Part shown: in pieces, positions 1 to 6,181 of the stretch | How positions within the stretch are numbered: position 1 is the stretch's first letter | Layout of the letters: the number at the start of each line of letters is the position of its first letter | Source of the DNA: PHAA01 sp964584415 | GTDB lineage: Bacteria; Bacillota; Syntrophomonadia; Syntrophomonadales; Syntrophomonadaceae | DNA length: 6,724 nt | Direction: 5' to 3' | NCBI GenBank assembly: GCA_964584415.1 | Contig: CAZOZX010000112.1 | Span: 1 to 6,724, forward strand | Made by a program: the position numbers and the translations under genes | The notes under the pieces: model-generated | Told to the model about the DNA's origin: nothing | What the model saw: only the letters and a program-made list of their open reading frames with translations | Database searches by the model: none

Positions 1-596
1 AATTATGTCCATTCGGGGTCAACAATAAAACTCCGGAAGGACCGGTAGTGATCGACACCAACGGGTGCTTCGGGGGCGCCAAATGCCGGGATGTCTGCCC
101 CTGGCATATCCCCCAACGCCAGGCCGGGGTGGGTATATATTTGAAAGTTGCGCCGGATTACGCCGGTGGTGGGGTAATGTACAAATGCGACATGTGCCAT
201 GACCTGGTTGAGCAGGGTAAAGAACCGGCTTGCGTGTCAGCTTGCCCGCGCGGGGCTATCCGATTCGGCCCCAAGGAGGAGCTCCGCCAATATGCACTGG
301 ACTGGGCTAAAGAGAACGATGGCTATGTCTACGGCGTTGATGAAAATGGGGGCACCGCCAATTTCTATATATCCAGCGTACCCTTTGAGGCGATCAACCA
401 GGCGATTGTGGAACAGGATTTGGACGGTCAGAATGGCCGGATCAGCATGCCGGTAAATATCGAAAATCCCATGAATGAACCGGGTAATATGCTGAGCGGA
501 TTTGTATTGGCACCGCTGGCTGGAATGATGGCAGCCGGGATCAGCACTTACCAGATAATGAAAGGAGGAGCCGGAGATGAAGATAAAACGGCATAA
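1..596 (+). CDS. Membrane-anchored iron-sulfur electron-transfer subunit (FdnH/HybA-like), 5' end cut by window
   Basis: This is the C-terminal 197 residues of a ferredoxin-like subunit; the first complete codon is at 3 and the frame is open to the left edge, so the GTG at 48 is internal. In visible numbering, Cys2 (LCPFG) closes a cluster motif that begins off-window. Cys22, Cys28 and Cys32 form a Cx5Cx3CP motif. Cys62, Cys65, Cys77 and Cys81 form CxxCx11CxxxCP, typical of the beta subunits of formate dehydrogenases, DMSO-reductase relatives and uptake hydrogenases. A hydrophobic stretch at about 164-184 followed by a short acidic tail looks like the single C-terminal anchor helix of FdnH. 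In that family the subunit wires electrons from the catalytic subunit to the cytochrome b encoded next. The catalytic gene is outside the window, so formate dehydrogenase, hydrogenase or another molybdoenzyme cannot be told apart. One usual cluster Cys is Gly25 here. Confidence 0.88.
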   Translation, partial: LCPFGVNNKTPEGPVVIDTNGCFGGAKCRDVCPWHIPQRQAGVGIYLKVAPDYAGGGVMYKCDMCHDLVEQGKEPACVSACPRGAIRFGPKEELRQYALDWAKENDGYVYGVDENGGTANFYISSVPFEAINQAIVEQDLDGQNGRISMPVNIENPMNEPGNMLSGFVLAPLAGMMAAGISTYQIMKGGAGDEDKTA

Positions 597-1299
597 CGCT
601 ATAATTCGCTTCACCCACTGGGTTACAATGGCATCGATATCTACACTGCTGTTCACCGGGATTGGCCAGATGCCTGTTTATAAACGTTACTACGTGGACC
701 AGATACCCGGTCTGGCTTGGTCCAGCAACTTTATAAGCACCCTGAATCTTCATTATGCGGCCGCGATAGCGCTCATATTTATCAGTGTATATTATCTGAC
801 CTATCTGCTGTACAGCAAGAAATGGGAAATCATCCCCCGCCGGGGCGATTTTAAGGAGTCGATCCAGATCTTCGCCTCGATGGTAGGGCTGGCTGAAGAA
901 CCTGACAATGATAAATATTTAGCCGAGCAGCGGCTGGCCTTCTCGGTTACGGCCTTATCCATTGGGGCCCTCATTATCACTGGGTTGCTTAAGGTATATA
1001 AAAATATCCCCGGGGTGGATTTTAGCGAGAGCGTCATCTTTTGGCTGGCTCAGATCCACAATTTATTTACAGTGATCCTGCTGTTTTCGATCATCGTCCA
1101 CCTGCTGGCCTTTCTTATCAAGGATAACCGGCCTCTGGTAGCCAGTATGTTTACCGGCTGGATAGACCGGGAATATGTTATCCATCGCCACAACCGGTGG
1201 TGGCAAAATCTGAATGGCGACACTCCGGAGCCTGAACTGGTCGGCATTGCGGTTGCTGGCGAAGACGTCGGCGTAAAAGAAGAGAGCTTAAGTGCTTAG
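577..1299 (+). CDS. Diheme cytochrome b membrane subunit (FdnI/HyaC-like, cytochrome b561 superfamily)
   Basis: A 240-aa integral membrane protein that should take electrons from the upstream iron-sulfur subunit through two b hemes and reduce or oxidise menaquinone. The start ATG at 577 lies inside the end of the preceding gene (20-nt overlap) behind AAAGGAGG at 561-568, which indicates translational coupling. Four hydrophobic segments are visible at about 13-30, 57-80, 120-140 and 155-181. Histidines in or near them (His14 in the RFTHW motif, His59, His161, His175) are the expected heme ligands of the FdnI/Ni-Fe hydrogenase cytochrome b family. Its length is slightly above the roughly 215-220 residues of FdnI because of an acidic, probably cytoplasmic tail after about 205. 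It could serve a formate dehydrogenase or a hydrogenase; the family assignment is firmer than the partner. Confidence 0.85.
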   Translation: MKIKRHNAIIRFTHWVTMASISTLLFTGIGQMPVYKRYYVDQIPGLAWSSNFISTLNLHYAAAIALIFISVYYLTYLLYSKKWEIIPRRGDFKESIQIFASMVGLAEEPDNDKYLAEQRLAFSVTALSIGALIITGLLKVYKNIPGVDFSESVIFWLAQIHNLFTVILLFSIIVHLLAFLIKDNRPLVASMFTGWIDREYVIHRHNRWWQNLNGDTPEPELVGIAVAGEDVGVKEESLSA

Positions 1300-1329
1300 G
1301 ATATAGGCAGCAAGGGGAAGTTAGGACTT

Positions 1330-1479
1330 ATGCATGGTGCGCAGCGGATAAAATCGTATGAACCTCCCGCTAAAATATTGGGAGGTATTTTTTTGTTAAG
1401 AAACGGAGGAATAATAGAAGCTGATTACTCTGAGAAATATCTACTGCTCCCTGATTGCATTAAAGAGGAACAACGGTAA
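1330..1479 (+). CDS. Possible 49-aa small ORF overlapping the terminator hairpin (doubtful)
   Basis: An ATG at 1330 opens 49 codons ending in TAA at 1477-1479, preceded by AAGGGGAAG at 1312-1320 with a 9-nt spacer. That is a reasonable ribosome binding site. The residues show no motif or membrane segment I recognise. The ORF runs straight through the strong hairpin and T-tract at 1362-1394, so a full-length transcript would need readthrough. It is more likely chance, but it fills the gap between the cytochrome b and the alcohol dehydrogenase. Confidence 0.15.
   Translation: MHGAQRIKSYEPPAKILGGIFLLRNGGIIEADYSEKYLLLPDCIKEEQR
1362..1394 (+). terminator. Intrinsic terminator after the cytochrome b gene
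   Basis: ACCTCCC at 1362-1368 pairs perfectly with GGGAGGT at 1380-1386 around an 11-nt loop, and is followed by seven T residues at 1388-1394. It lies 62 nt after the cytochrome b stop and separates the electron-transfer operon from the alcohol dehydrogenase gene. Confidence 0.88.
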
Positions 1480-1501
1480 ATACTATGCGTATTAAAGCAT
1501 C

Positions 1502-1508
1502 GGAGGAG
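1502..1508 (+). promoter_or_regulatory. Ribosome binding site that favours a GTG start for the alcohol dehydrogenase
   Basis: GGAGGAG at 1502-1508 sits 6 nt before GTG at 1515. The in-frame ATG at 1485 has only a weak GAGGAA at 1465-1470, 14 nt away. The GTG start also leaves only a few residues before the conserved FWIPKTN stretch, as is usual for this family. Confidence 0.65.
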
Positions 1509-1514
1509 TTGCCG

Positions 1515-2687
1515 GTGGAAAATAACCATAATTTTTGGATACCTAAGACCAACCTCATCGGGGTGGGAGCGATTAAAGATCTGCCTAATGAATTGTTGGC
1601 CTGGAAACTTAGTAAAGCCTTAATAGTCACCGACAAAAATATTATCAGTCTGGGCTACGTTGAAACTGTGGAAAAGATTTTAAAAAGTCTTTTTATATCC
1701 TACGATATTTTTGACGGGGTGCAACATCCCAATCCTACCGTATCTTTTGTAGAGGACGGTCCTGCCTGCTGCGACAATGGTTGGATGGAAATTAAAATAG
1801 ATTATGATTGGGTTATTTCCGTAGGTGGGGGGAGCAATCATGATTGTGCCAAGGCTATCGCCACAGTTGCTACCAATGGAGGTTCTATAACTGATTACGA
1901 AGGCTGGAACAAAGTGACCAAACCACCTATTAAGCAAATAGCCATAAACACCACCGCTGGATCGGGAGCTGAGATTACCATGAGCGCAGTTGTCAAAGAT
2001 GAATCAAGGCGGGTCAAAATGACTATTTCTTCCCCAATGATGACCCCATATATTTCAGTAAATGATCCTCTGTTTATGGCGACTATGTCCCAAGAAGTAA
2101 CCGCTAGTTCAGGCATAGACGTTGCCTCACACGCCATAGAGGCTTTTGTGGCAACGGAGGCTTCACCGATAAGTGATAATCTTGCCATTGGGGCTTTAGA
2201 ATTGGTTTTTGATTATCTTCCCCGTGCCTATGATAACGGCAATGATATGGAAGCTCGGGAAAAAATGATGTTTGCCAATATCATGGCAGCGATGGCGTTT
2301 AATACTGCCGGTTTAGGATACGCCCACGCCCTGGCTCATCAAATTGGAGGTTTCTATAACACTGCCCACGGGAACGTTAACGCTATATTGCTCCCACATA
2401 TTCTAGAGTTTAACGCACCTACTATATCGGATGATCGTATAAGCAAAATATGCGGGGCTATGCATGTAAAAGCGACCAGTAAAGCTCAGAGTGTTGAAAC
2501 GATCGCAAAACGTATTATGGATTTGAGTTCTTATCTAGGTATTCCAAATGGTTTAGAGGCAATAGGATTAAAAATAGGTGACATCGAAGCCCTTTCCAGG
2601 AACGCTCTAAAGGATGTCGTTGGATTAACAAATCCCAGAAAAGGAACCCTTCAAGATATTATGGACATATATAAAGCGGCGCTTTAG
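1515..2687 (+). CDS. Iron-containing (group III) NAD-dependent alcohol dehydrogenase
   Basis: A 390-aa cytoplasmic enzyme from the GTG at 1515 (400 aa if the ATG at 1485 is used). The family interconverts primary alcohols and aldehydes with NAD(H); methanol, ethanol, butanol and 1,3-propanediol enzymes all belong to it and the substrate cannot be read from sequence. Numbered from the GTG, the nucleotide-binding GGGSNHD motif is at 104-110 and NTTAGSGAE at 145-153. The four metal ligands are present: Asp202 and His206 (DVASH), His271 (GYAH) and His285 (NTAHG), corresponding to the Asp-His-His-His set of FucO. The length is normal. It stands alone: a terminator lies upstream, and its stop is one base from the stop of the convergent membrane-protein gene. 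Sampled GC is lower than in the upstream genes (23 of 60 at 1681-1740 against 32 of 60 at 181-240), which may reflect a separate origin. I saw no convincing promoter. Confidence 0.92.
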   Translation: MENNHNFWIPKTNLIGVGAIKDLPNELLAWKLSKALIVTDKNIISLGYVETVEKILKSLFISYDIFDGVQHPNPTVSFVEDGPACCDNGWMEIKIDYDWVISVGGGSNHDCAKAIATVATNGGSITDYEGWNKVTKPPIKQIAINTTAGSGAEITMSAVVKDESRRVKMTISSPMMTPYISVNDPLFMATMSQEVTASSGIDVASHAIEAFVATEASPISDNLAIGALELVFDYLPRAYDNGNDMEAREKMMFANIMAAMAFNTAGLGYAHALAHQIGGFYNTAHGNVNAILLPHILEFNAPTISDDRISKICGAMHVKATSKAQSVETIAKRIMDLSSYLGIPNGLEAIGLKIGDIEALSRNALKDVVGLTNPRKGTLQDIMDIYKAAL

Positions 2688-2688
2688 A

Positions 2689-3207
2689 CTATTCTTCGGT
2701 CTTATCCTCCTGGGGTATGCGTTTTAGAGCCGGCTGCGGTTCATATGAAGCTGCCCTAATACCAGCCCATGCATTTTCCTGCCACATTTGATAAAGATAC
2801 AATAGAATGGCCAGTCCTGTAACTATCAGAAATACATTGAATCTACTGGTAATCAAATCTTTGATTGCCCGGCTGGCCAACCACGGAGTCAAAAGGAAAG
2901 CAAATACCCCGTTGAAAACAGTGTCGGCAGCAATATATAGCCAAAACCGTTCAAATGTAAACTTGAAGATCCACATAGCGGATACCGGAGCCAGACCATA
3001 GACGTATGACAGGGTATGGTTAAGAGGGTAAGTGGTCTCTCTAATATTCCAAAGATTTAGGGTAATGCCGGCCTCAATAACGATTGACGTAATTACCATG
3101 GTGAACAGAGCTAAAGGAATGTAACGCCTAATGTCCTCTTTTCTCATGAAGATCAGGGTCAACCAGGGCAAGATCAACATAGACCATAGTATTGTTTGAT
3201 TGTTCAT
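2689..3207 (-). CDS. Small multi-pass membrane protein of unknown function (possibly CBO0543-like)
   Basis: A 172-aa protein read from ATG at 3207 down to TAG at 2689-2691, with AGGAAG (complement of 3215-3220) 7 nt before the start. Hydrophobic stretches at about residues 5-21, 29-50, 65-81, 89-108 and 123-141 suggest four or five membrane helices. The last 30 residues are polar and charged (EDKTEE end). The overall pattern, with an aromatic-rich FWLYIAAD stretch followed by FLLTPWLASR, resembles the small uncharacterised membrane proteins of spore-forming Firmicutes grouped as the CBO0543 family. That match is from memory and tentative. It has no operon partner in the window. It faces the alcohol dehydrogenase tail-to-tail and is divergent from the zinc-finger gene across a 257-nt gap. 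No function is proposed. Confidence 0.8.
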   Translation of the reverse strand: MNNQTILWSMLILPWLTLIFMRKEDIRRYIPLALFTMVITSIVIEAGITLNLWNIRETTYPLNHTLSYVYGLAPVSAMWIFKFTFERFWLYIAADTVFNGVFAFLLTPWLASRAIKDLITSRFNVFLIVTGLAILLYLYQMWQENAWAGIRAASYEPQPALKRIPQEDKTEE

Positions 3208-3464
3208 ATATTAACTTCCTCTGCTTTTTACTTTATTATTATCGCTTGTATCCGGTTTAATTCCTTTGGCCTGCTTCCCGAAAGTACGGTCCGCCTATAA
3301 TGAGGAACAATAAATTAATTTTTCTCATAATGATTGGACCAACTTCCCCCGCCTCAAGGCTGCACTTTATCATGTATGATATAAAACCATGGGGATAACC
3401 TAAATATTAGGAATCCCGGCTAGTATATTAGGCAATAAAATCATTGAAAGGTGAGGATTTATCG
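3208..3464. other. Divergent intergenic region between membrane-protein and zinc-finger genes
   Basis: This AT-rich 257-nt gap must hold the promoters of both divergent genes. On the plus strand there is a perfect TATAAT at 3296-3301 and a TATGAT at 3375-3380, but neither has a recognisable TTGACA box 16-18 nt upstream, so I do not call a promoter. An alternative sigma factor, for example a sporulation factor for the YteA-like gene, is possible but not shown. No repeats or ORFs were seen. Confidence 0.4.
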
Positions 3465-3941
3465 ATGAATCATGATGATAATTACCAGGCTCTATTGAAT
3501 CGTAAACAGGAAGTTATGGGGCAAATAGAGCGTAAGCGGGATATACTTCAAACCCCCGTCAGCGAATATACCGATGAGCTATCCGCTTATGATCAGCACC
3601 CCGGCGATTTAGGCACTGACACGTTTGAACGGGAGAAAGAATTAGGACTCTTGGAGATGTTGGAGTTCGAGATGAGCAAAATCAATGATGCCCTGGCTCA
3701 CTATGAAAACGGTTCTTACGGCATTTGTGACCAATGCGGCGAAGCCATTGAACCCGCCCGCCAGCGGCGTTTGCCTGATACTACGGTTTGTGCTGCTTGT
3801 GCGACCCACCATACTAATCATTTTCACCGTCCGGCGGAAGAAGCAGTGATCCCCGCTTCGAGGGTGTTCAACACCGGATTCGATATTGCCGGTTATAGTG
3901 TAGACGAATATAAGGATTCTGACTCCAAGGTGCAGGATTAG
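3465..3941 (+). CDS. TraR/DksA-type C4 zinc-finger protein, YteA (sporulation) family
   Basis: A 158-aa soluble protein. ATG at 3465 is chosen because AAAGGTGAGG at 3447-3456 lies 8 nt upstream; the TTG at 3444 would precede that site. Residues 5-30 form a charged, helix-prone N-terminus. About 45-80 contains DLGTDTFEREKELGLLE and a helical stretch leading to ENGSYGICDQCGEAI. The C4 zinc finger is Cys88, Cys91, Cys109 and Cys112 (CxxC-x17-CxxC). This layout is that of the TraR/DksA superfamily, and the DLGTDTFEREK block is characteristic of the YteA subfamily of spore-formers, whose molecular role is poorly known. It is shorter than the roughly 200-plus residues I associate with YteA. DksA-like binding in the RNA polymerase secondary channel is a family inference only. 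It is monocistronic: no terminator is obvious, but a new promoter starts about 40 nt after its stop. Confidence 0.85.
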   Translation: MNHDDNYQALLNRKQEVMGQIERKRDILQTPVSEYTDELSAYDQHPGDLGTDTFEREKELGLLEMLEFEMSKINDALAHYENGSYGICDQCGEAIEPARQRRLPDTTVCAACATHHTNHFHRPAEEAVIPASRVFNTGFDIAGYSVDEYKDSDSKVQD

Positions 3942-3978
3942 GTTTTGAGAGTGGTTTTGCCTGTCACAAAAAAATCAT

Positions 3979-4008
3979 TTGACAAATTTTGTTTATGTGG
4001 AATAAAAT
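3979..4008 (+). promoter_or_regulatory. Sigma-A-type promoter for the T-box/paaK operon
   Basis: A perfect -35 box TTGACA at 3979-3984 is followed after 18 nt by TAAAAT at 4003-4008, which matches TATAAT at five of six positions. Transcription would begin near 4015, a few bases before the first stem of the T-box leader, as expected. Confidence 0.75.
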
Positions 4009-4237
4009 CTATAGACAATAAATGCAGTGACCGGGAAGTAGTAAGTCTGCAGATTTTCTTTCAGAGAGTTGGCGGCCGGTGCGAGCCAATAAGGAATAGC
4101 ATTCTGAATTCATCTCGAGAGCAGCACGCTGAATTATTTTAGTAGGCAGTGACGGTTTCGCCCGTTATAGCGATAGGGTATAAGCAAGGCAATTGCCGTA
4201 CCCGATGAGGATGCTTTTCGTAAGAAGGCATTGAAAC

Positions 4238-4273
4238 AAGGTGGTACCACGGGTAGCATTGAAGCCCGTCCTT
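4238..4273 (+). promoter_or_regulatory. T-box antiterminator with UGGU acceptor-binding bulge
   Basis: AAGG 4238-4241 pairs with CCTT 4270-4273 and ACGGG 4249-4253 with CCCGT 4265-4269, leaving the 7-nt bulge TGGTACC at 4242-4248. The variable base of the UGGN motif is U, complementary to an A discriminator base, as expected for tRNA-Phe. The 3' half of this structure is shared with the terminator, so the two are mutually exclusive. Confidence 0.9.
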
Positions 4274-4300
4274 TGTGCAAACAGGGGACAGGGTTTTTTT
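4265..4300 (+). terminator. Regulated terminator of the T-box leader
   Basis: CCCGTCCTTTG at 4265-4275 pairs with the strand at 4282-4293 (one bulged A at 4290, G-U pairs near the loop), followed by seven T residues at 4294-4300. It ends 42 nt before the paaK start and competes with the antiterminator for 4265-4273. Confidence 0.9.
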
Positions 4301-4342
4301 ATTGTCTTGTCCTCGCAAATCTTAATTAATGGAGGTACAGGA

Positions 4343-5665
4343 ATGAAATCACCCCAGGTAGAGCACAAAATCTACAATCCCCAAATGGAGTGTATGAACC
4401 GTGAGCAGTTACGGGAATTACAGAGTAAGCATCTTCGGGATACGGTTAAGCTAGAGTATGAGAATGTGCCGCTATACCGTGCCCGTATGGATGCCAAGGG
4501 AATTTTACCTCAAGATATCAAGACGATAGAGGACTTGAGACTTTTGCCCTTTACCGAGAAAACAGACTTGCGCGATGAGTTCCCATTTGGGCTGCTGGCA
4601 GCACCGAAGTCTGAAATTGTACGTATACAGGGATCGTCTGGAACAACCGGTAAACCAATAGTGGCCGGTTATACACAGAATGACGTTAATATTTGGACCG
4701 AGATGGTAGCCCGTGCTATCACCGCGGCCGGGGGCGGCAAGGATGATATCATCCAAGTTGCCTATGGGTATGGATTATTTACTGGCGGGCTGGGCGCCCA
4801 TCAAGGTGCAGCCAAAGTTGGGGCTATGGTTTTACCGATGTCCAGCGGAAATACGCCGCGCCAGATTTTGATGATGAAAGAACTTGGAGTAACCATGCTT
4901 TGCTGTACGCCTTCATATGCCACACACCTGGGAGAGACGATTCGGGAGATGGGAATCAAACCGGAGGAATTGAAACTGAAATCGGGAGTTTTTGGAGCGG
5001 AGCCATGGTCGGAAGAGATGAGAACCCATTTAGAAGAACTCTTGGGAATCGATGCATGTGATATTTATGGGTTAACCGAAATCGCCGGTCCCGGGGTAGC
5101 CTTCGAATGCTTGGAAAAGAAGGGTATGCATGTAAATGAAGACCATGTTATCGTAGAGATAATAGATCCGGTAACCGAAGAACCGCTTCCATACGGGCAA
5201 TCCGGTGAGCTGGTATTTACCACTATCACTAAAACAGGAATGCCGATGCTGCGCTACCGAACCCATGACATCTGCAAGCTGAATGCCTCACCATGCCAAT
5301 GTGGACGTACCCATGTCCGCATGGAAAGACTGACCGGACGAACCGATGATATGCTGGTCATTCGTGGCGTAAATGTGTTCCCGAGTCAGATTGAATCCGT
5401 ATTGGTCGGTATGGATGGCGTGGCTCCGCATTATATGTTGATTGTTGACCGGGTGAAATCTACCGATAAACTGGAAATACAGGTTGAGCTTACTGATGAA
5501 ATGTTCTCCGATACGGTAGCGGAAATAGAAAAATTAAGAGACGGCATTAAAGAAAGAGTAAAATCAGTGGTAGGGATTGGTGCTAAAATCAAGCTTGTTC
5601 CGCCCAAATCTATTCCCAGATCGGAAGGAAAAGCGAAACGAATCATTGATAACAGAAATATTTAA
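4343..5665 (+). CDS. paaK: Phenylacetate-CoA ligase (aryl-CoA ligase, PaaK family)
   Basis: A 440-aa cytoplasmic ANL-superfamily enzyme that forms phenylacetyl-CoA from phenylacetate, ATP and CoA through an acyl-adenylate. ATG at 4343 follows GGAGG at 4331-4335; the in-frame upstream ATG near 4241 lies inside the T-box antiterminator and is rejected. The length fits the usual 430-440. Motifs: the phosphate-binding loop QGSSGTTGKP at 96-105, the adenylation motif DIYGLTEIAGPG in the middle of the chain, a CQCGRTH pair of cysteines, the hinge region TGRTDDMLVIRGVNVFPSQIE, and near the C-terminus EGKAKR carrying the expected catalytic lysine. Exact aryl substrate is not certain: phenylacetate is most likely, and indoleacetate or hydroxyphenylacetate are possible. 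The Phe T-box and the adjacent tandem-ACT gene point to phenylalanine metabolism, probably reductive salvage of phenylacetate to Phe rather than degradation. Confidence 0.92.
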   Translation: MKSPQVEHKIYNPQMECMNREQLRELQSKHLRDTVKLEYENVPLYRARMDAKGILPQDIKTIEDLRLLPFTEKTDLRDEFPFGLLAAPKSEIVRIQGSSGTTGKPIVAGYTQNDVNIWTEMVARAITAAGGGKDDIIQVAYGYGLFTGGLGAHQGAAKVGAMVLPMSSGNTPRQILMMKELGVTMLCCTPSYATHLGETIREMGIKPEELKLKSGVFGAEPWSEEMRTHLEELLGIDACDIYGLTEIAGPGVAFECLEKKGMHVNEDHVIVEIIDPVTEEPLPYGQSGELVFTTITKTGMPMLRYRTHDICKLNASPCQCGRTHVRMERLTGRTDDMLVIRGVNVFPSQIESVLVGMDGVAPHYMLIVDRVKSTDKLEIQVELTDEMFSDTVAEIEKLRDGIKERVKSVVGIGAKIKLVPPKSIPRSEGKAKRIIDNRNI

Positions 5666-5666
5666 T

Positions 5667-5673
5667 GAGGAGG
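5667..5673 (+). promoter_or_regulatory. Ribosome binding site that favours a GTG start for the ACT protein
   Basis: GAGGAGG at 5667-5673 ends one base before ATG 5675, too close for initiation, but 7 nt before GTG 5681. GTG at 5681 is therefore the better start and removes two residues from the longer reading. Confidence 0.7.
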
Positions 5674-5680
5674 CATGGGT

Positions 5681-6118
5681 GTGTTTATTACGCAAATCTC
5701 AGTGTATTTGGAAAACGTCCGCGGCACATTAAGAGCAATGACCAAAGTATTGGCCGAAAATGAAATAGATATAATGGCTCTTTCCATAGCAGATACAACT
5801 AACTTTGGTATTGTGCGCTTGATCATTAGGGGAGCCAGTATTGACCAGGCAGTTGACAGTCTCAAGAATGCAGGTTTCATTGTAAAGAAAAGCAATGTAA
5901 TCTGCGTGGGGGTATGTAATAAAGCCGGTGCGCTGGATAAGGTTCTAGAGGTTATAGAAGAGACCGATATTTCAATTGAATATATGTATTCATTTAACTA
6001 CAATCTAAATGGTGATGCCTTATTCGTATTGCGTTTATCAGACAACGAAAAAACCGTGGCCCTATTTAATGAAAGAAATATCAGGATGTATTCGCAGGAA
6101 GAGATCAACAGTTTATAG
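5681..6118 (+). CDS. Tandem ACT-domain amino-acid-binding protein
   Basis: A 145-aa soluble protein made of two ACT domains and nothing else: about residues 2-66 (ISVYLENVRGTL opening, then LSIADTTNFGIVRLII) and about 70-140 (VICVGVCNKAGALDKVLEVIEE, then IEYMYSF and LFVLRLSD). Each repeat shows the strand, short loop with conserved Gly (RGTL and AGAL), helix pattern at which ACT domains bind amino acids across a dimer interface. Proteins of this type are, from general knowledge, often encoded beside paaK or indolepyruvate oxidoreductase genes in anaerobes; they have no catalytic residues and are thought to be regulatory. The gene starts 15 nt after paaK in the same transcript, so it is under the same Phe T-box. 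The ligand is unknown; Phe or another aromatic amino acid is inferred from context. Start choice is explained under the ribosome binding site. Confidence 0.88.
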   Translation: MFITQISVYLENVRGTLRAMTKVLAENEIDIMALSIADTTNFGIVRLIIRGASIDQAVDSLKNAGFIVKKSNVICVGVCNKAGALDKVLEVIEETDISIEYMYSFNYNLNGDALFVLRLSDNEKTVALFNERNIRMYSQEEINSL

Positions 6119-6181
6119 ACATTTTTAGGTTAAGTTGTGATACCGAATTGGCTGGAATTTTTATGCTGAAAGGAGCAAACC

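Larger units (their letters stand above)
4022..4300 (+). promoter_or_regulatory. T-box riboswitch leader, specifier codon TTC (phenylalanine)
   Basis: A complete tRNA-sensing leader. Stem I base: CAGTG 4025-4029 pairs with CGCTG 4127-4131, and CGGGA 4032-4036 with TCTCG 4113-4117. The AGTA element is at 4037-4043. CAGA 4050-4053 pairs with TCTG 4103-4106 above the specifier loop. AGAGAG is at 4063-4068, and the apical hairpin TTGGC 4069-4073 / GCCAA 4085-4089 encloses a GGTGCGA-type loop. The specifier loop reads GAA-TTC-A at 4106-4112, so the codon at 4109-4111 is TTC, Phe. Stem II-like pairing GGGTA 4176-4180 / TACCC 4199-4203 and a stem III-like hairpin near 4211-4231 follow, then the T-box itself at 4238-4253. 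Uncharged tRNA-Phe should stabilise the antiterminator and allow transcription of paaK and the genes after it. Confidence 0.93.

Noticed and set aside
48..596. Reading the iron-sulfur subunit as a complete gene starting at GTG 48
   Set aside because: The same frame is open to the left edge and includes an upstream cluster cysteine (LCPFG), so the gene is truncated by the window.
237..656. A 139-codon minus-strand ORF across the electron-transfer genes
   Set aside because: It is antisense to two clearly conserved coding frames and shows no motifs; it is a shadow frame.
3291..3301. Perfect TATAAT at 3296-3301 as a promoter for the zinc-finger gene
   Set aside because: No -35 box is visible at the right spacing, and AT-rich intergenic DNA yields such matches by chance.
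3945..4142. A 65-codon plus-strand ORF after the zinc-finger gene
   Set aside because: It covers the promoter and stem I of the T-box leader and has no credible start or protein-like composition.
4241..4342. N-terminal extension of paaK by 34 codons to the upstream ATG at 4241
   Set aside because: The extension would be coded by the T-box antiterminator and terminator; GGAGG at 4331-4335 and the normal family length support ATG 4343.
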